Positions 18,007 through 28,218 are shown, counted from the first letter of the stretch. The stretch is 61,587 bases of DNA from an uncultured Eudoraea sp. (GCF_947260015.1 NZ_CAMYOM010000015.1:1-61587), one strand, 5' to 3'. Numbers and translations are program-made. The notes: generated by a model from the sequence alone, not told the origin.

Positions 18007-18870
18007 TTATCCGAGATAAGTTTTTAATATTTTGCTTCTGGAAGTATGTTTTAATCTTCTTATTGCTTTTTCTTTAATCTGACGAACTCTTTCTCTGGTA
18101 AGGTCAAAAGTTTCACCAATTTCCTCAAGGGTCATGGAATGTTGTCCAGCCAAACCAAAATACAATCTGATAACATCTGCTTCTCTGGGTGTAAGAGTTT
18201 CTAACGCTCTTTCAATTTCCGTACGTAAAGATTCATGTAATAATTCTTTATCCGGATTAGGAGATTCTCCACTACGAAGGACATCATAAAGATTTGAATC
18301 CTCCCCGTCAATTAAGGGCGCATCCATAGATACGTGACGACCCGAATTTTTCAAAGACTGTTTTACATCTTCAACGGTCATATCTAATTCTTTAGCAATT
18401 TCCTCTGCTGATGGAATTCGCTCATGAGCTTGCTCAAGAAATGCAAACGTCTTATTTATCTTATTTATTGAACCAATTTTATTTAGCGGTAATCTAACAA
18501 TACGCGATTGTTCTGCCAAAGCCTGTAATATAGACTGACGAATCCACCATACGGCATAGGAGATAAATTTAAACCCCCTTGTTTCGTCAAAACGCTGAGC
18601 AGCCTTAATAAGGCCAAGATTTCCTTCATTAATTAAATCCGGAAGTGTAAGTCCCTGGTTCTGATACTGCTTTGCAACGGATACCACAAAACGAAGATTG
18701 GCTTTTGTAAGTTTTTCCAAAGCTAACTGATCACCTGCTTTTATGCGCTGTGCCAATTCTACTTCCTCATCTGCAGTGATTAGATCTACCTTACCTATTT
18801 CCTGTAAGTATTTATCTAAGGATGCAGTTTCCCTATTCGTAACCTGTTTTGTAATCTTTAGCTGTCTCAT
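18007..18870 (-). CDS. rpoD: RNA polymerase primary sigma factor (RpoD/SigA type)
   Basis: This 287-residue sigma-70 factor is the short Bacteroidota housekeeping form. It lacks region 1.1 and the large non-conserved insert of enterobacterial RpoD. Region 1.2 begins [15 protein letters not shown]. Region 2 contains [39 protein letters not shown] and [15 protein letters not shown] for core binding and -10 recognition. Region 4 holds [28 protein letters not shown], the helix-turn-helix for the -33 box. The gene is transcribed alone, with a hairpin terminator downstream. It would read the TAnnTTTG promoters noted in this window. Confidence 0.96.
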   Translation of the reverse strand: MRQLKITKQVTNRETASLDKYLQEIGKVDLITADEEVELAQRIKAGDQLALEKLTKANLRFVVSVAKQYQNQGLTLPDLINEGNLGLIKAAQRFDETRGFKFISYAVWWIRQSILQALAEQSRIVRLPLNKIGSINKINKTFAFLEQAHERIPSAEEIAKELDMTVEDVKQSLKNSGRHVSMDAPLIDGEDSNLYDVLRSGESPNPDKELLHESLRTEIERALETLTPREADVIRLYFGLAGQHSMTLEEIGETFDLTRERVRQIKEKAIRRLKHTSRSKILKTYLG

Positions 18871-18983
18871 CTAGGTTTTCCTTTAATTAAGTTCAAAGTG
18901 CATGGGCTGCATATACTTATACGTAAAAAAGCGGCAAATGTTACAATAAGGGTATAAAAATTTAACTTTTTGGCTAAATTATA

Positions 18984-19012
18984 TTAAAAAACCCCTGTTT
19001 TAAAGGGGTTTT
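18984..19012 (-). terminator. Terminator of pnp
   Basis: AACCCCT (18990-18996) pairs with AGGGGTT (19004-19010) around a seven-base loop. Read on the minus strand the stem is followed by TTTTTT. It lies just past the pnp stop. Confidence 0.85.
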
Positions 19013-19033
19013 AATATATCTGAGGACTAAAAA

Positions 19034-21247
19034 TTAGTCTCTTCTGGGCTTACGATCTCTATTTCTATCGTTTCTGCCTCTATCGCGATCCCGATTTTCT
19101 CTAGGCGGTCTTTCCTTAAAACCTTCCGGTTTTGGGAATAAAGCTTTACGAGATACTTTTTCCTTTCTGGTTCTTGGGTCTGTACCAAAATATTTAACAT
19201 CAAAAACATCACCCATGTTTACAACATCGGTTACATTCTCAGTTCGCTCCCAAGCGAGTTCAGAGACATGAAGTAAAACTTCATTTCCCGGAGCTTCAGC
19301 GTATTCTACTACAGCACCAAAATCCAAAATCTTTATCACTTTAACCTCATAAACACTGCCTACTACTGGTTTAAAAGTAATAGAGTCTATTTTAGCCAGT
19401 ACGGCATCAATACCTGTCTGATCTGTTCCCAAGATCTCCACAAGCCCTTCTTCGGTAACAGGATCTTCGTTTATTACTATGGTCGTGCCTGTTGTTTTCT
19501 GAAGTTCCTGTATCACTTTTCCACCTGGTCCAATTAACGCACCTATATAATCTCCCGGAATCGTTGTTGTTACCATTTTTGGTGCATGAGCTTTTACTCC
19601 TTCATTGGGTTGAGCGATTGTATCGGCCAATTTTTCGAGAATATGGAGTCTTCCTTCTCTTGCCTGCATTAATGCCTTAACCAGAATTTCGTAGGATAAG
19701 CCTTTAACTTTAATGTCCATTTGGCAAGCTGTAATCCCATCAGCTGTGCCGGTAACTTTAAAGTCCATGTCTCCTAAATGGTCTTCATCACCCAGAATAT
19801 CTGATAATACCGCATATTTACCGGATTCACTATCTGAAATCAATCCCATTGCAATTCCTGAGACAGGTTTTTTTAGTTTAATCCCGGCATCCATTAGTGC
19901 CATCGTACCGGAACAAACGGTTGCCATTGAGGAAGAACCATTACTTTCCAATACTTCAGAAACTACTCTAAGTGTATAAGGGCAATCTTCAGGGATCATA
20001 CCTTTTAATGCTCTTTGGGCCAGGTTTCCGTGGCCAACCTCTCTTCGGGAGGTTCCCCTGATTGGTCTTGCCTCGCCAGTGGAAAAAGGAGGGAAATTGT
20101 AATGTAGATAGAAAGTTTCTTCGCCTTCAAATGATGGCATATCTATTTTATTCGCTTCTCTGGAGGTTCCTAAAGTAACTGTTGCCAATGCTTGCGTTTC
20201 TCCTCTGGTAAAAATAGCCGAACCATGAGTTGAAGGCAAATAATCCACCTCGCACCAGATAGGCCGTATTTCATCTGTCTTTCTTCCGTCGAGCCTTAAT
20301 CCTTCATTTAAGGTAAGGTCTCTTACGGCAGCTTTTTCGGCTTTGTAGTAATATTTGCTGATTAAATCACCAATTTCTTCAAGTTCTTCTTCGGAATGTG
20401 AAGCTTTAATTTCGTCTTTTATTTCTGCAAATGATGCACTTCGTTCATGTTTCGCAGAACCCGCCTTGGCTACCTTATATACTTTATCATATGCAAGGTC
20501 ATGAATCTTTTTCATTAGCGTTTCGTCCTCATCTTCCGTTTCGTATTCGCGTACTTCTTTTTGCCCAAAGGCCTTGGCCAATTTAATCTGTGCGGCGCAC
20601 TGAACTTTTGCAGCTTCATGAGCAAATTTGATTGCTTCAACCATTTCTTCTTCAGAAATTTCACTCATTTCACCCTCAACCATCATCACAGAATCCTCGG
20701 AAGCTCCAATGATCATGTCAATATCAGATTCAAGTAATTGTGACCTTGTAGGGTTAATGACAAATTCGCCATTCACTCTCCCGACACGAACTTCAGAAAT
20801 TGCACATTCAAATGGAAAGTCTGAGAGTTGAATTGCTGCTGATGCAGCAAGACCGGCCATTGCATCAGGCATTACGTTGTCATCATGAGACATTAACTGT
20901 ATCATCACCTGAGTCTCACAATGGTAGTCCTTTGGAAATAATGGTCTCAAAACACGATCTACAAGTCGCATTGTCAAGACTTCTCCGTCACTTGGTCGGG
21001 CCTCCCTTTTAAAAAAGCCTCCCGGGTAACGTCCTGAAGCCGCAAATTTTTCCCTGTAATCTACTGTTAAGGGAAGAAAATCTACATCACTTTGTCTATA
21101 ATTGGAAACTACAGTACATAATAACATACAGTTTCCTGATTGTACAACAACAGCACCATGGGCCTGTTTTGCAAGTTTTCCGGTTTCGATAGAAATCTCT
21201 CTACCATCACCAAGGTCAATGACCTCTTTAAATGTTTTTGGAATCAT
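19034..21247 (-). CDS. pnp: Polyribonucleotide nucleotidyltransferase (PNPase)
   Basis: This 737-residue 3'-5' phosphorolytic exoribonuclease acts in RNA decay. Domains in order: first RNase PH domain (about 5-230), an all-helical linker (about 235-310), second RNase PH domain (about 315-545, with [17 protein letters not shown] and the metal-binding [16 protein letters not shown]), a KH domain (about 560-615, [11 protein letters not shown]) and an S1 domain (about 625-695). The C-terminus is a basic Arg/Asp-rich tail ([15 protein letters not shown]) that probably aids RNA contact. It follows rpsO, the widespread rpsO-pnp order, with two hairpins in the leader. Confidence 0.97.
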   Translation of the reverse strand: MIPKTFKEVIDLGDGREISIETGKLAKQAHGAVVVQSGNCMLLCTVVSNYRQSDVDFLPLTVDYREKFAASGRYPGGFFKREARPSDGEVLTMRLVDRVLRPLFPKDYHCETQVMIQLMSHDDNVMPDAMAGLAASAAIQLSDFPFECAISEVRVGRVNGEFVINPTRSQLLESDIDMIIGASEDSVMMVEGEMSEISEEEMVEAIKFAHEAAKVQCAAQIKLAKAFGQKEVREYETEDEDETLMKKIHDLAYDKVYKVAKAGSAKHERSASFAEIKDEIKASHSEEELEEIGDLISKYYYKAEKAAVRDLTLNEGLRLDGRKTDEIRPIWCEVDYLPSTHGSAIFTRGETQALATVTLGTSREANKIDMPSFEGEETFYLHYNFPPFSTGEARPIRGTSRREVGHGNLAQRALKGMIPEDCPYTLRVVSEVLESNGSSSMATVCSGTMALMDAGIKLKKPVSGIAMGLISDSESGKYAVLSDILGDEDHLGDMDFKVTGTADGITACQMDIKVKGLSYEILVKALMQAREGRLHILEKLADTIAQPNEGVKAHAPKMVTTTIPGDYIGALIGPGGKVIQELQKTTGTTIVINEDPVTEEGLVEILGTDQTGIDAVLAKIDSITFKPVVGSVYEVKVIKILDFGAVVEYAEAPGNEVLLHVSELAWERTENVTDVVNMGDVFDVKYFGTDPRTRKEKVSRKALFPKPEGFKERPPRENRDRDRGRNDRNRDRKPRRD

Positions 21248-21262
21248 AAATTTTAATTAGAA

Positions 21263-21315
21263 CCTGAATGTTTATCAGGCTGTTAAACAATGGTCAACCG
21301 TCTTACATAGACGGT
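21263..21315 (-). promoter_or_regulatory. Two hairpins in the pnp leader
   Basis: CCTGA/TCAGG (21263-21267 with 21275-21279) and ACCGTCT/AGACGGT (21297-21303 with 21309-21315) form two small hairpins within 70 bases before the pnp ATG. Neither has a T tract, so they are not terminators. In E. coli the rpsO-pnp leader carries a hairpin cut by RNase III for pnp autocontrol; a similar role here is inference. Confidence 0.4.
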
Positions 21316-21399
21316 CTGAGTTGTGTTGTTGTGTTGTCGACCAATGAAAAACTATGTGTAAGCTTTTTGTGTTTGCCCCAAATTCCGGGACTTTTATTT

Positions 21400-21429
21400 A
21401 AAAAAAAGGGGAAGCAATGCCTCCCCCTT
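21400..21429 (-). terminator. Terminator of rpsO
   Basis: GGGGAAGC and GCCTCCCC (21408-21427) form a hairpin with one mismatch. On the minus strand it is followed by TTTTTTT. It begins three bases past the rpsO stop, so pnp needs read-through or its own promoter. Confidence 0.8.
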
Positions 21430-21432
21430 ATA

Positions 21433-21702
21433 TTATTTTCTAATATTCAATTCTTTAATAAGGGCACGATATTTTTCTATGTCCTTTTTCTTCAAATAAT
21501 CCAGCAAACTTCTTCTTTTACCAACAAGTCTTACCAGGGATCTCTCCGTATTATAATCCTTTTGGTTGTTTTTTAAATGTCCTGTTAAATGATCAATCCG
21601 ATGCGTGAACAACGCAACCTGACCTTCAGTGGAGCCTGTATTACCTTCTGAGCCACCGTGTTTTTTAAAGATTTCTGCCTTAACTTCTTTTGTTAAATAC
21701 AT
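21433..21702 (-). CDS. rpsO: 30S ribosomal protein S15
   Basis: This 89-residue ribosomal protein of the small-subunit platform binds 16S rRNA and helps dock S6 and S18. The sequence is fully typical: GGSEGNTGSTEGQVALFTHRI, HLKNNQKDY, and the C-terminal RSLVRLVGKRRSLLDYLKKKD. Length is the family's usual 89. It lies upstream of pnp on the same strand with a terminator between. Confidence 0.98.
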   Translation of the reverse strand: MYLTKEVKAEIFKKHGGSEGNTGSTEGQVALFTHRIDHLTGHLKNNQKDYNTERSLVRLVGKRRSLLDYLKKKDIEKYRALIKELNIRK

Positions 21703-21755
21703 TCCAATATTATTTTAAATGATTTTTATGTATCTGATTGATTTTCAATCGAGCG

Positions 21756-21763
21756 CAAAGATA
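21756..21763 (-). promoter_or_regulatory. -7 promoter box for rpsO
   Basis: On the minus strand this reads TATCTTTG, an exact TAnnTTTG box 54 bases before the rpsO ATG. The -33 box is not obvious. Confidence 0.5.
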
Positions 21764-21868
21764 GTAATAAATTTACATAAAGCAGATGTCATTTATTTTT
21801 TTTGACCTTCAATTAAACCTTTATGAATACCTAGGGTCAAAGGAGAGTAATATTAAAAAAATAATAAT

Positions 21869-22738
21869 ATGAAAAATTGTTTTAAAAAACTGAATTTTAC
21901 AGGATTATTGCTTTTTGCAATTGTGTCAATTGTTTCCTGTAACAAAGAAGAATCCGCTGAAATTATTGAAACCGGCGAAACGGAAACGTTTGAAGTGGCG
22001 CAACTTCAGGCCAGTGACGAATCTGAATTAATTTCTGAAGAAATCATAAACATTGGAGAGGATGTTTATACTACCGATGAAATCCAGGCTACCTCCAAGG
22101 GTTCATACATTTCAGATTATTTGCCAGATTGTGTAACAATTACTACTGAGGTGACTAGTATCAGTAAAGAAAAAATTATTGATTTTGGTGAGGGTTGTGA
22201 ATTACCTAATGGGAATTTTTTAAGTGGTATCATTAAACTGAGTTATCTTAAGGACATGGAGATGGTTATGAAAACGCTTAGTTTTTCACTTGAGAACTTT
22301 ACATTTAATGGGGTATCTGTTGAGGGGAATGCTACTGTTGAGCGAATGCGTTCAAATGAAAATGGAAATCCTCAGTCAGATGCGGTTGCCGATTTTACCG
22401 GAGAATGGCCAGATGGTGGTACTGCCAGTTTCACAGGAAACAGGACCCGAGAATGGATTGAAGGTTTTGGAAGTGGATTCTGGGGCGATAACGTTTTTCT
22501 TATCTCAGGCAAGGGTACTTACAAAGGGAAATTTGATAATGTATTCGTTAAAGAAACATTTAGCCCGCTAAGAAGAGAACTATCTTGTAGATTCCTGGTG
22601 AGTGGAATACTCCTAATTTCGCGCAATGAAACAACAGTGAGCCTTGATTTTGGTGATGGTAGTTGCGATTCTAAGGGAATTCTTACTTACCCTAATGGAG
22701 AATCTGAGGAAATATTTTTAAGAAGGTTTAAGAACTAA
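21869..22738 (+). CDS. Uncharacterised lipoprotein
   Basis: This 289-residue protein has a type II signal peptide: hydrophobic residues 11-23 and the lipobox IVSC with Cys near 24, so it is lipid-anchored. An acidic, Glu-rich spacer (about 27-70) follows. The body contains LPDCVTITTEVTSISKEKIIDFGEGCELPNG, two later cysteines (ELSCRF, GSCDSKG) and many beta-strand-like stretches. A Cys-containing ITIDFG-type region recurs in flavobacterial lipoproteins, but I do not know its function. It is monocistronic and followed by a strong terminator. Confidence 0.75.
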   Translation: MKNCFKKLNFTGLLLFAIVSIVSCNKEESAEIIETGETETFEVAQLQASDESELISEEIINIGEDVYTTDEIQATSKGSYISDYLPDCVTITTEVTSISKEKIIDFGEGCELPNGNFLSGIIKLSYLKDMEMVMKTLSFSLENFTFNGVSVEGNATVERMRSNENGNPQSDAVADFTGEWPDGGTASFTGNRTREWIEGFGSGFWGDNVFLISGKGTYKGKFDNVFVKETFSPLRRELSCRFLVSGILLISRNETTVSLDFGDGSCDSKGILTYPNGESEEIFLRRFKN

Positions 22739-22762
22739 AAAACCTGCAAATAATTAATTAAT

Positions 22763-22794
22763 AGCCCTGGCTTTTAAAGTTCAGGGCTTTTTTA
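22763..22794 (+). terminator. Terminator of the lipoprotein gene
   Basis: AGCCCTG (22763-22769) pairs with CAGGGCT (22782-22788), followed by T6. It overlaps the stop of the convergent accD by a few bases and may serve both strands. Confidence 0.8.
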
Positions 22795-23652
22795 TTCTCT
22801 AATAGCGGTATTCTGGATAAGATCGATATACAAGTTAATATTCCTTTTTAGATCCCTTCTATGAGAAATAAAGTCTAAAAACCCATTTTCCAAAACAAAT
22901 TCTGCTGTCTGAAAACCTTTTGGGAGATCCTTCCCTGTGGCTTCTTTAACAACTCTGGGTCCTGCAAAACCAATCAATGCTCCCGGTTCAGAAATATTAA
23001 TATCTCCCAGCATGGCATAAGAAGCAGTCGTACCGCCGGTAGTAGGATCTGTACACAAAGAAATATAAGGAATTTTGGCTTCAGCTAACTGCGCTAATTT
23101 TGCAGATGTTTTGGCAAGTTGCATTAATGACAAAGCAGCCTCCATCATTCTGGCCCCACCAGATTTGGATATCATGACAAAAGGAATGCCTTTTTTAATG
23201 GAATAATCAATTCCCCGTGCAATTTTTTCACCAACAACACTGCCCATTGAACCTCCTATAAAACTAAAATCCATACAACAAACAACCAAATCCTTACCCA
23301 AGGACTTGCCTACGGCTGTTCTTACTGCATCTTTTAAACCAGTCTTTTTTTGTGCCGCCTTCAATCTATCGGAATATTTCTTCGTGTCCTCAAATTTTAG
23401 GGGATCCCTGGAAGACAACTTTGCATCTAACTCTTGAAATTTGTTGTCGTCAAATAGAATTTCGAAATATTCTTTGCTCCCAATTCTAACATGATAATCA
23501 TCTTCCGGACTAACATAAAAATTTTTAGCTAAATCTTCGGATTCAACGATCTTTCCGGTTGGGGATTTATACCATAAGCCTTTGGGTGTATCTTTTTTCT
23601 GCTCAGTTGCAGTTTGTATACCCTTTTCTGTTCTTTTGAACCAAGCAGTCAT
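22792..23652 (-). CDS. accD: Acetyl-CoA carboxylase carboxyltransferase subunit beta, no zinc-finger cysteines
   Basis: This 286-residue subunit acts with AccA to move CO2 from carboxybiotin to acetyl-CoA, making malonyl-CoA for fatty acid synthesis. The crotonase-like core is intact: [60 protein letters not shown] and GFAGPRVV. The N-terminal region keeps the shape of the zinc ribbon ([13 protein letters not shown]...[11 protein letters not shown]), but the four cysteines expected near 30, 33, 49 and 52 are all missing. It lies 28 bases after fba and is probably co-transcribed. Confidence 0.95.
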   Translation of the reverse strand: MTAWFKRTEKGIQTATEQKKDTPKGLWYKSPTGKIVESEDLAKNFYVSPEDDYHVRIGSKEYFEILFDDNKFQELDAKLSSRDPLKFEDTKKYSDRLKAAQKKTGLKDAVRTAVGKSLGKDLVVCCMDFSFIGGSMGSVVGEKIARGIDYSIKKGIPFVMISKSGGARMMEAALSLMQLAKTSAKLAQLAEAKIPYISLCTDPTTGGTTASYAMLGDINISEPGALIGFAGPRVVKEATGKDLPKGFQTAEFVLENGFLDFISHRRDLKRNINLYIDLIQNTAIRE

Positions 23653-23680
23653 TGGAATATAATTTAATTCTAAAAGTTAC

Positions 23681-24748
23681 CTACAAGGTATTAATATTGT
23701 TTAGATCTTCAAAAGCTTTTTTTAATCTCTCAATAAATGTCTTTTCTCCTTCTCGAAGCCAAACTCTTGGATCGTAGTATTTTTTATTAGGTTGGTCGGC
23801 ACCATCCGGATTCCCAATTTGCGATTGCAAAAAAGCTGATTTACTCTGGATGTAATCCCGAATACCTTCCATGAAAGCATATTGTAAATCTGTATCAATA
23901 TTCATCTTTATCACTCCATATCCAATTGCTTCCCGTATTTCCTCAACAGTGGAGCCAGAGCCACCATGGAATACAAAATCTATGTGATTATGTTCAACAC
24001 CGTATTTTTTAGTTATATATTCCTGAGAATTTTTGAGAATTTTAGGAGTTAACTTTACATTTCCCGGTTTGTAAACGCCATGCACATTTCCAAAGGCCGC
24101 GGCTATGGTAAATCTCGGACTTATTTTGGACAATTCTTCATATGCATAAGCCACTTCTTCTGGTTGTGTATATAATTTGGAATCATCAACATCTGTATTA
24201 TCTACGCCATCTTCTTCGCCTCCGGTTATTCCCAATTCAATTTCCAGAGTCATGTCCATTTTGCTCATTCTTTCGAGATATCCTTTGCAAATAGCAATAT
24301 TTTCTTCTATAGGCTCTTCAGATAAATCTATCATATGAGAACTATAGAGTGATTTTCCAGTCTCTGCATAATGTTTTTCGCTTGCGTCAAGAAGTCCATC
24401 TATCCATGGTAATAACTTTTTAGCGCAATGATCTGTATGAAGAATAACAGTAGCACCATAAGCCTCAGCTAACTGATGTATATGTTTTGCCCCAGCAACC
24501 GCTCCTTGTATGGCGGCAAGCTGACCTTCATTGGACAAACCTTTTCCCGCATTAAACTGAGCTCCACCATTCGAAAATTGTATAATCACAGGTGAGTTTA
24601 ATTCTGCTGCAGTTTCCAGGACTCCATTAATTGTATCTGAGCCTGTGACATTTACCGCCGGAAGAGCAAATCCTTTTTCCTTGGCATAATTAAAAATATG
24701 TTGAACTTGATCACCGGTGGCAACTCCTGGTTTAATTGAATGCGACAT
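23681..24748 (-). CDS. fbaA: Fructose-bisphosphate aldolase, class II
   Basis: This 355-residue zinc-dependent aldolase of the class IIA (E. coli FbaA) type splits fructose 1,6-bisphosphate into dihydroxyacetone phosphate and glyceraldehyde 3-phosphate. Zinc ligands and catalytic residues are visible: HTDHCAKK with His104 and His107, the ELGITGGEEDGVDN loop, NVHGVYKPGNVKL, and DFVFHGGSGS near the phosphate site. Length matches FbaA. It is the first gene of a two-gene unit with accD, behind a good -7 promoter box. Confidence 0.97.
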   Translation of the reverse strand: MSHSIKPGVATGDQVQHIFNYAKEKGFALPAVNVTGSDTINGVLETAAELNSPVIIQFSNGGAQFNAGKGLSNEGQLAAIQGAVAGAKHIHQLAEAYGATVILHTDHCAKKLLPWIDGLLDASEKHYAETGKSLYSSHMIDLSEEPIEENIAICKGYLERMSKMDMTLEIELGITGGEEDGVDNTDVDDSKLYTQPEEVAYAYEELSKISPRFTIAAAFGNVHGVYKPGNVKLTPKILKNSQEYITKKYGVEHNHIDFVFHGGSGSTVEEIREAIGYGVIKMNIDTDLQYAFMEGIRDYIQSKSAFLQSQIGNPDGADQPNKKYYDPRVWLREGEKTFIERLKKAFEDLNNINTL

Positions 24749-24782
24749 AATTTTTGGTCTGTTAGATTTTTATGAGATGTGG

Positions 24783-24790
24783 CAAATGTA
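24783..24790 (-). promoter_or_regulatory. -7 promoter box for fbaA-accD
   Basis: Read on the minus strand this is TACATTTG, an exact TAnnTTTG box 35 bases before the fbaA ATG. No strict TTTG is seen at -33; the region there is T-rich. Confidence 0.45.
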
Positions 24791-24807
24791 GTGAAATAAT
24801 TGAAGGT

Positions 24808-27399
24808 CTAAAAAGGATAGTTTATACCAATTTGGAATACTGCGTTTGAGAAATTATAATCGCGAAACCATCTTTGGCCAGGTAATTCGGCCGGATTATA
24901 GGTTTTAAAGCCCATATCAAGGCGGAATACGAAATAGGTGAAGTCATATCTTAACCCCATTCCTGTTCCCAGGGCTATTTCAGATAAGGATTCAAAGCCT
25001 TCAAATACAGCGGCAGGATCCTCCACATTATCCCAAACATTCCAAATATTCCCTGCATCTGCAAAAATTGCACCCTTAAAATTTCCAACAATAGGAAACC
25101 GATATTCCAAATTAAGTGCAATTTTCATATTAGCTTCATTAAAATCATTAATATTATCTGTAGATCCGGGACCCAGGGAATAAGGAAACCAAGCTCTGTT
25201 ATCATTAGATCCACCACCAAAATAACTACGAACAAAGGGTATACTATTAGAGTTTCCATAGGGTATGGCTATGCCAAAAAAACTTCGGAATGCAAGAACG
25301 TTGGATCTGGATAGATCCCAATGCTTAATATAATCAAATTCCGTTTTTATATACTGGGAATAAGGAACATCAAAGACAGTACGATCTCCATTTTCATTTT
25401 TGTCAAATTCTATAATGTTGGAAATTCCCGATAATAGAACTCCCGCACTTTCAACTTTGAAACGGAAAGAATAAAAACTGTTGTCATTTATACTTGTTCT
25501 GCTTGTTTTATTAAATGTATAATTACTTGCAAAAATAAGATTGTTTTCAGTTAATCTGATTCTTCGTTCCTCTATACTGGCCACATCGTCAAAATCTTCT
25601 GGAGTTGAAGGTAGGTCATCATTTAAAATGGCATCAGTAAAACCGGTGGTACCTTCAGGAATAGTTAGTGTAGGGCCATCTGATGGTTCGGGCATAATAA
25701 AAAAGTCCTGTAAAGAGGGATCATCCGCATAAACCGGATCCGCAGCAATATCATTCAATCTCTCAAAGGTGCTCTGATATACGTTATAAAAACGATCGGG
25801 ATTAAGATTATTTACAAATTGAATATTTAATAATTCTACGTTATTTTTATTCAAATTGTTCGTAGCCCAGTTATAGCCTAATATAGTGTTAAAGGCTTGT
25901 TTGTCAAGGCCTATATTCTTCTGAAAACTTGTGCCTATAGAAACTCTGGACTGGGGCAGTTTATAGGATGGAATTATCTTCTTCCAGTTAAAAAATGGAA
26001 ACCATATTCGTGGGAAAGTAATGTTGATATCAGCGCCCACTTCCGAAAAGAAATTCTCCGTAGCAGTTTCATCACTTAACAAACCAAAAGTACCCCCAAC
26101 TGACAAACTCAGAGTTTCCGCACCACGGAAAATATTTCGTGAGATAAGTGCAGTACTAAAACCGATGCCTAATGATCTAATATTAGAGTGAGTAATATCA
26201 AAATCGAAAGCCCATGAGAATTTGGGTCTTGTTGCTAAAAAAATGTCTGCTGTAAGTTTTGATTGTGTACTATCTTCTGTAAAAAGTATATTGGGATATT
26301 TAAATGTATTTAAATTGGTAATTCTTCTATATGTACGAATTTTATCAATGTCTCTGTATAGACTATCCTTTTCCAGGAATATAGCATCTGTCAGGGCCTT
26401 AGGCTTATAACGGAGTTTATCATGGTAATAAATAGTATAATTGTCATATTCAATTGATTTTAAATCAGACTTATCCCTATCGAAACCATAATCTGGATAA
26501 ATGTTGATTTTGTCCAAGCGAAAGACTTTATATTCCGAAGTTGTTATAATACTATCTCCCCGTTTTCTAAGGTTACCAATGTTAAGTTCTACGCTCATTT
26601 TTTGATCGTCGTTAACCCTCGTAGTATCTCTTAGAATATCATAAGCTATGGAACTTTCCTGGAAATTATATACTCCTGTATTTCTAAAAAGTTCTGAAAG
26701 TCTTTTCCGCTCATTGTTAAAATCCGTAAGATCAAACTGCTTGCTATTTTTAATAAAGGATTTATCCTCATTGAGGGTATAGATAGAATCAATGGCCATA
26801 GAACTTATATTTCTGGTAATCGAATCAACTATAAATGGTTTTCCAAGTGCAATCTTATAATTTATTTCAACTCTTTGCTTCTTTTTTGTACTATCTATAT
26901 CATAGGACGAGGTGTTGTTAAAATACCCCTTGCTTCCGTAAAATATGCTCAAACGTTCCAGCGATTTCTGAGTTTTTAAGGTGTCTACTATGGAAGGAGG
27001 TTCACCAATCTTTTTAAGCCAATCACTATATCCTTTTACCAAAAAGGATTCACCCAATCTGTTAACTTGCTTCTTTGATAATATATTCACAAGTCTTTTC
27101 TCTCTGTTTTCTTTTCGCTGAAGCCAGGCCTGGAAAGATGAATCGGGATCTTTTTTAGCTAAATTGTAGAAGTTAAGTCTTAAAGGATAACCCAATAAGG
27201 TACTGTTAGGTTCTTGCAGGACAAGACTCCGAATATCTTCACTCTTGATTTTTTCACTATTTACGAAGATGTTATTTTTTGTTAATAAAAGTTCATCATC
27301 CTCTACCCTTTTTAGTGTATTACAGGAAGCGAATGCGACAATAAGGAAGAATAATCCTATTTTTGCAATATTCTTTTCGTAACTCCGAAGGGTCTTCAT
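24808..27399 (-). CDS. tamL: TamL-like outer-membrane Omp85 lipoprotein
   Basis: The start is MKTLRSYEKNIAKIG (ATG at 27399), giving 863 residues; the longer reading would overlap the divergent methyltransferase gene. A lipobox AFASC sets the lipidated Cys at about 26. POTRA-like repeats fill the first half. The C-terminal half is an Omp85 barrel, with the GLGTGMGLRYDFTYFVFRLDMGFKTYNP stretch near the end and a terminal aromatic residue in INYPF. Bacteroidota TamL is a lipoprotein version of TamA that works with TamB in outer-membrane insertion and lipid transport. No tamB is next to it. Confidence 0.88.
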   Translation of the reverse strand: MKTLRSYEKNIAKIGLFFLIVAFASCNTLKRVEDDELLLTKNNIFVNSEKIKSEDIRSLVLQEPNSTLLGYPLRLNFYNLAKKDPDSSFQAWLQRKENREKRLVNILSKKQVNRLGESFLVKGYSDWLKKIGEPPSIVDTLKTQKSLERLSIFYGSKGYFNNTSSYDIDSTKKKQRVEINYKIALGKPFIVDSITRNISSMAIDSIYTLNEDKSFIKNSKQFDLTDFNNERKRLSELFRNTGVYNFQESSIAYDILRDTTRVNDDQKMSVELNIGNLRKRGDSIITTSEYKVFRLDKINIYPDYGFDRDKSDLKSIEYDNYTIYYHDKLRYKPKALTDAIFLEKDSLYRDIDKIRTYRRITNLNTFKYPNILFTEDSTQSKLTADIFLATRPKFSWAFDFDITHSNIRSLGIGFSTALISRNIFRGAETLSLSVGGTFGLLSDETATENFFSEVGADINITFPRIWFPFFNWKKIIPSYKLPQSRVSIGTSFQKNIGLDKQAFNTILGYNWATNNLNKNNVELLNIQFVNNLNPDRFYNVYQSTFERLNDIAADPVYADDPSLQDFFIMPEPSDGPTLTIPEGTTGFTDAILNDDLPSTPEDFDDVASIEERRIRLTENNLIFASNYTFNKTSRTSINDNSFYSFRFKVESAGVLLSGISNIIEFDKNENGDRTVFDVPYSQYIKTEFDYIKHWDLSRSNVLAFRSFFGIAIPYGNSNSIPFVRSYFGGGSNDNRAWFPYSLGPGSTDNINDFNEANMKIALNLEYRFPIVGNFKGAIFADAGNIWNVWDNVEDPAAVFEGFESLSEIALGTGMGLRYDFTYFVFRLDMGFKTYNPAELPGQRWFRDYNFSNAVFQIGINYPF

Positions 27400-27423
27400 A
27401 GAAGCCAAAAATACATTATTTGA

Positions 27424-28158
27424 ATGGTTGTTAAAAGTCAATTAAAATTTATAAAAAGCTTATATCAAAAAAAGTACCGAATTCAAAACGGACTTTTTGT
27501 GGTAGAAGGAAAAAAGGTTGTTTCAGAGCTTTTAAATTCTAAATTTAAGACACATAGTATCTACAGTACTGATCCCGAATTTAAGACAAAAAACAAAGAA
27601 GAAGTTCATTATATATCAGAAAAGGATCTAATAAGAATAAGTTCTCATAAAAGTCCAAATAAAATATTGGGAATATTTGAAATTCCTGCACCGGAGGCCA
27701 TTGATTATTCTGATTGGGTTGTTGTTTTGGATGCCATTCAGGATCCGGGAAATTTGGGAACCATCATAAGGATATGCGACTGGTTTGGAATATTACATTT
27801 GGTTTGTTCTCCTGATACGGTAGATTGTTATAACCATAAAGTCATACAGGCAACTATGGGTTCTATTGCCAGAGTAAATATTGTGTATACCGATATTGCC
27901 AGACTACTTGAAGAAAATAAAAATCTTGCTTATGGTACATATATGAATGGGAAATCTGTTTACTCTGCTGATCTTCCTGATAAAGGGCTTTTAATATTGG
28001 GTAATGAAGGCAAGGGCATATCTGAGAAAGTAGGACTTCGGATAGAAAAGGAAAACAGAATAGGTATCCAGCAATATGGAAAAAAAACTACCGAAAGTTT
28101 AAATGTAGCAACTGCCACTGCCATTTTTTTAAGTGAAATTAGAAGGGAGGAGCGCTAA
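27424..28158 (+). CDS. TrmH/SpoU-family RNA 2'-O-methyltransferase
   Basis: This 244-residue enzyme has an N-terminal substrate-binding domain (FIKSLYQKKYRIQNGLFVVEGKKVV) and a C-terminal SPOUT knot domain. The three SpoU motifs are visible: LDAIQDPGNLGTIIRICDWFG, LILGNEGKGIS and LNVATATAIFL. It uses S-adenosylmethionine to methylate a ribose in rRNA or tRNA; which base is unknown, and it resembles the RlmB/TsnR side of the family. Its ATG lies only 24 bases from that of tamL on the other strand. Confidence 0.92.
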   Translation: MVVKSQLKFIKSLYQKKYRIQNGLFVVEGKKVVSELLNSKFKTHSIYSTDPEFKTKNKEEVHYISEKDLIRISSHKSPNKILGIFEIPAPEAIDYSDWVVVLDAIQDPGNLGTIIRICDWFGILHLVCSPDTVDCYNHKVIQATMGSIARVNIVYTDIARLLEENKNLAYGTYMNGKSVYSADLPDKGLLILGNEGKGISEKVGLRIEKENRIGIQQYGKKTTESLNVATATAIFLSEIRREER

Positions 28159-28218
28159 ACGATTTAATTGATAAGATCCGGAAGCTGAAAAATGCCAATA
28201 CCCTTAATAAACTTGTAC

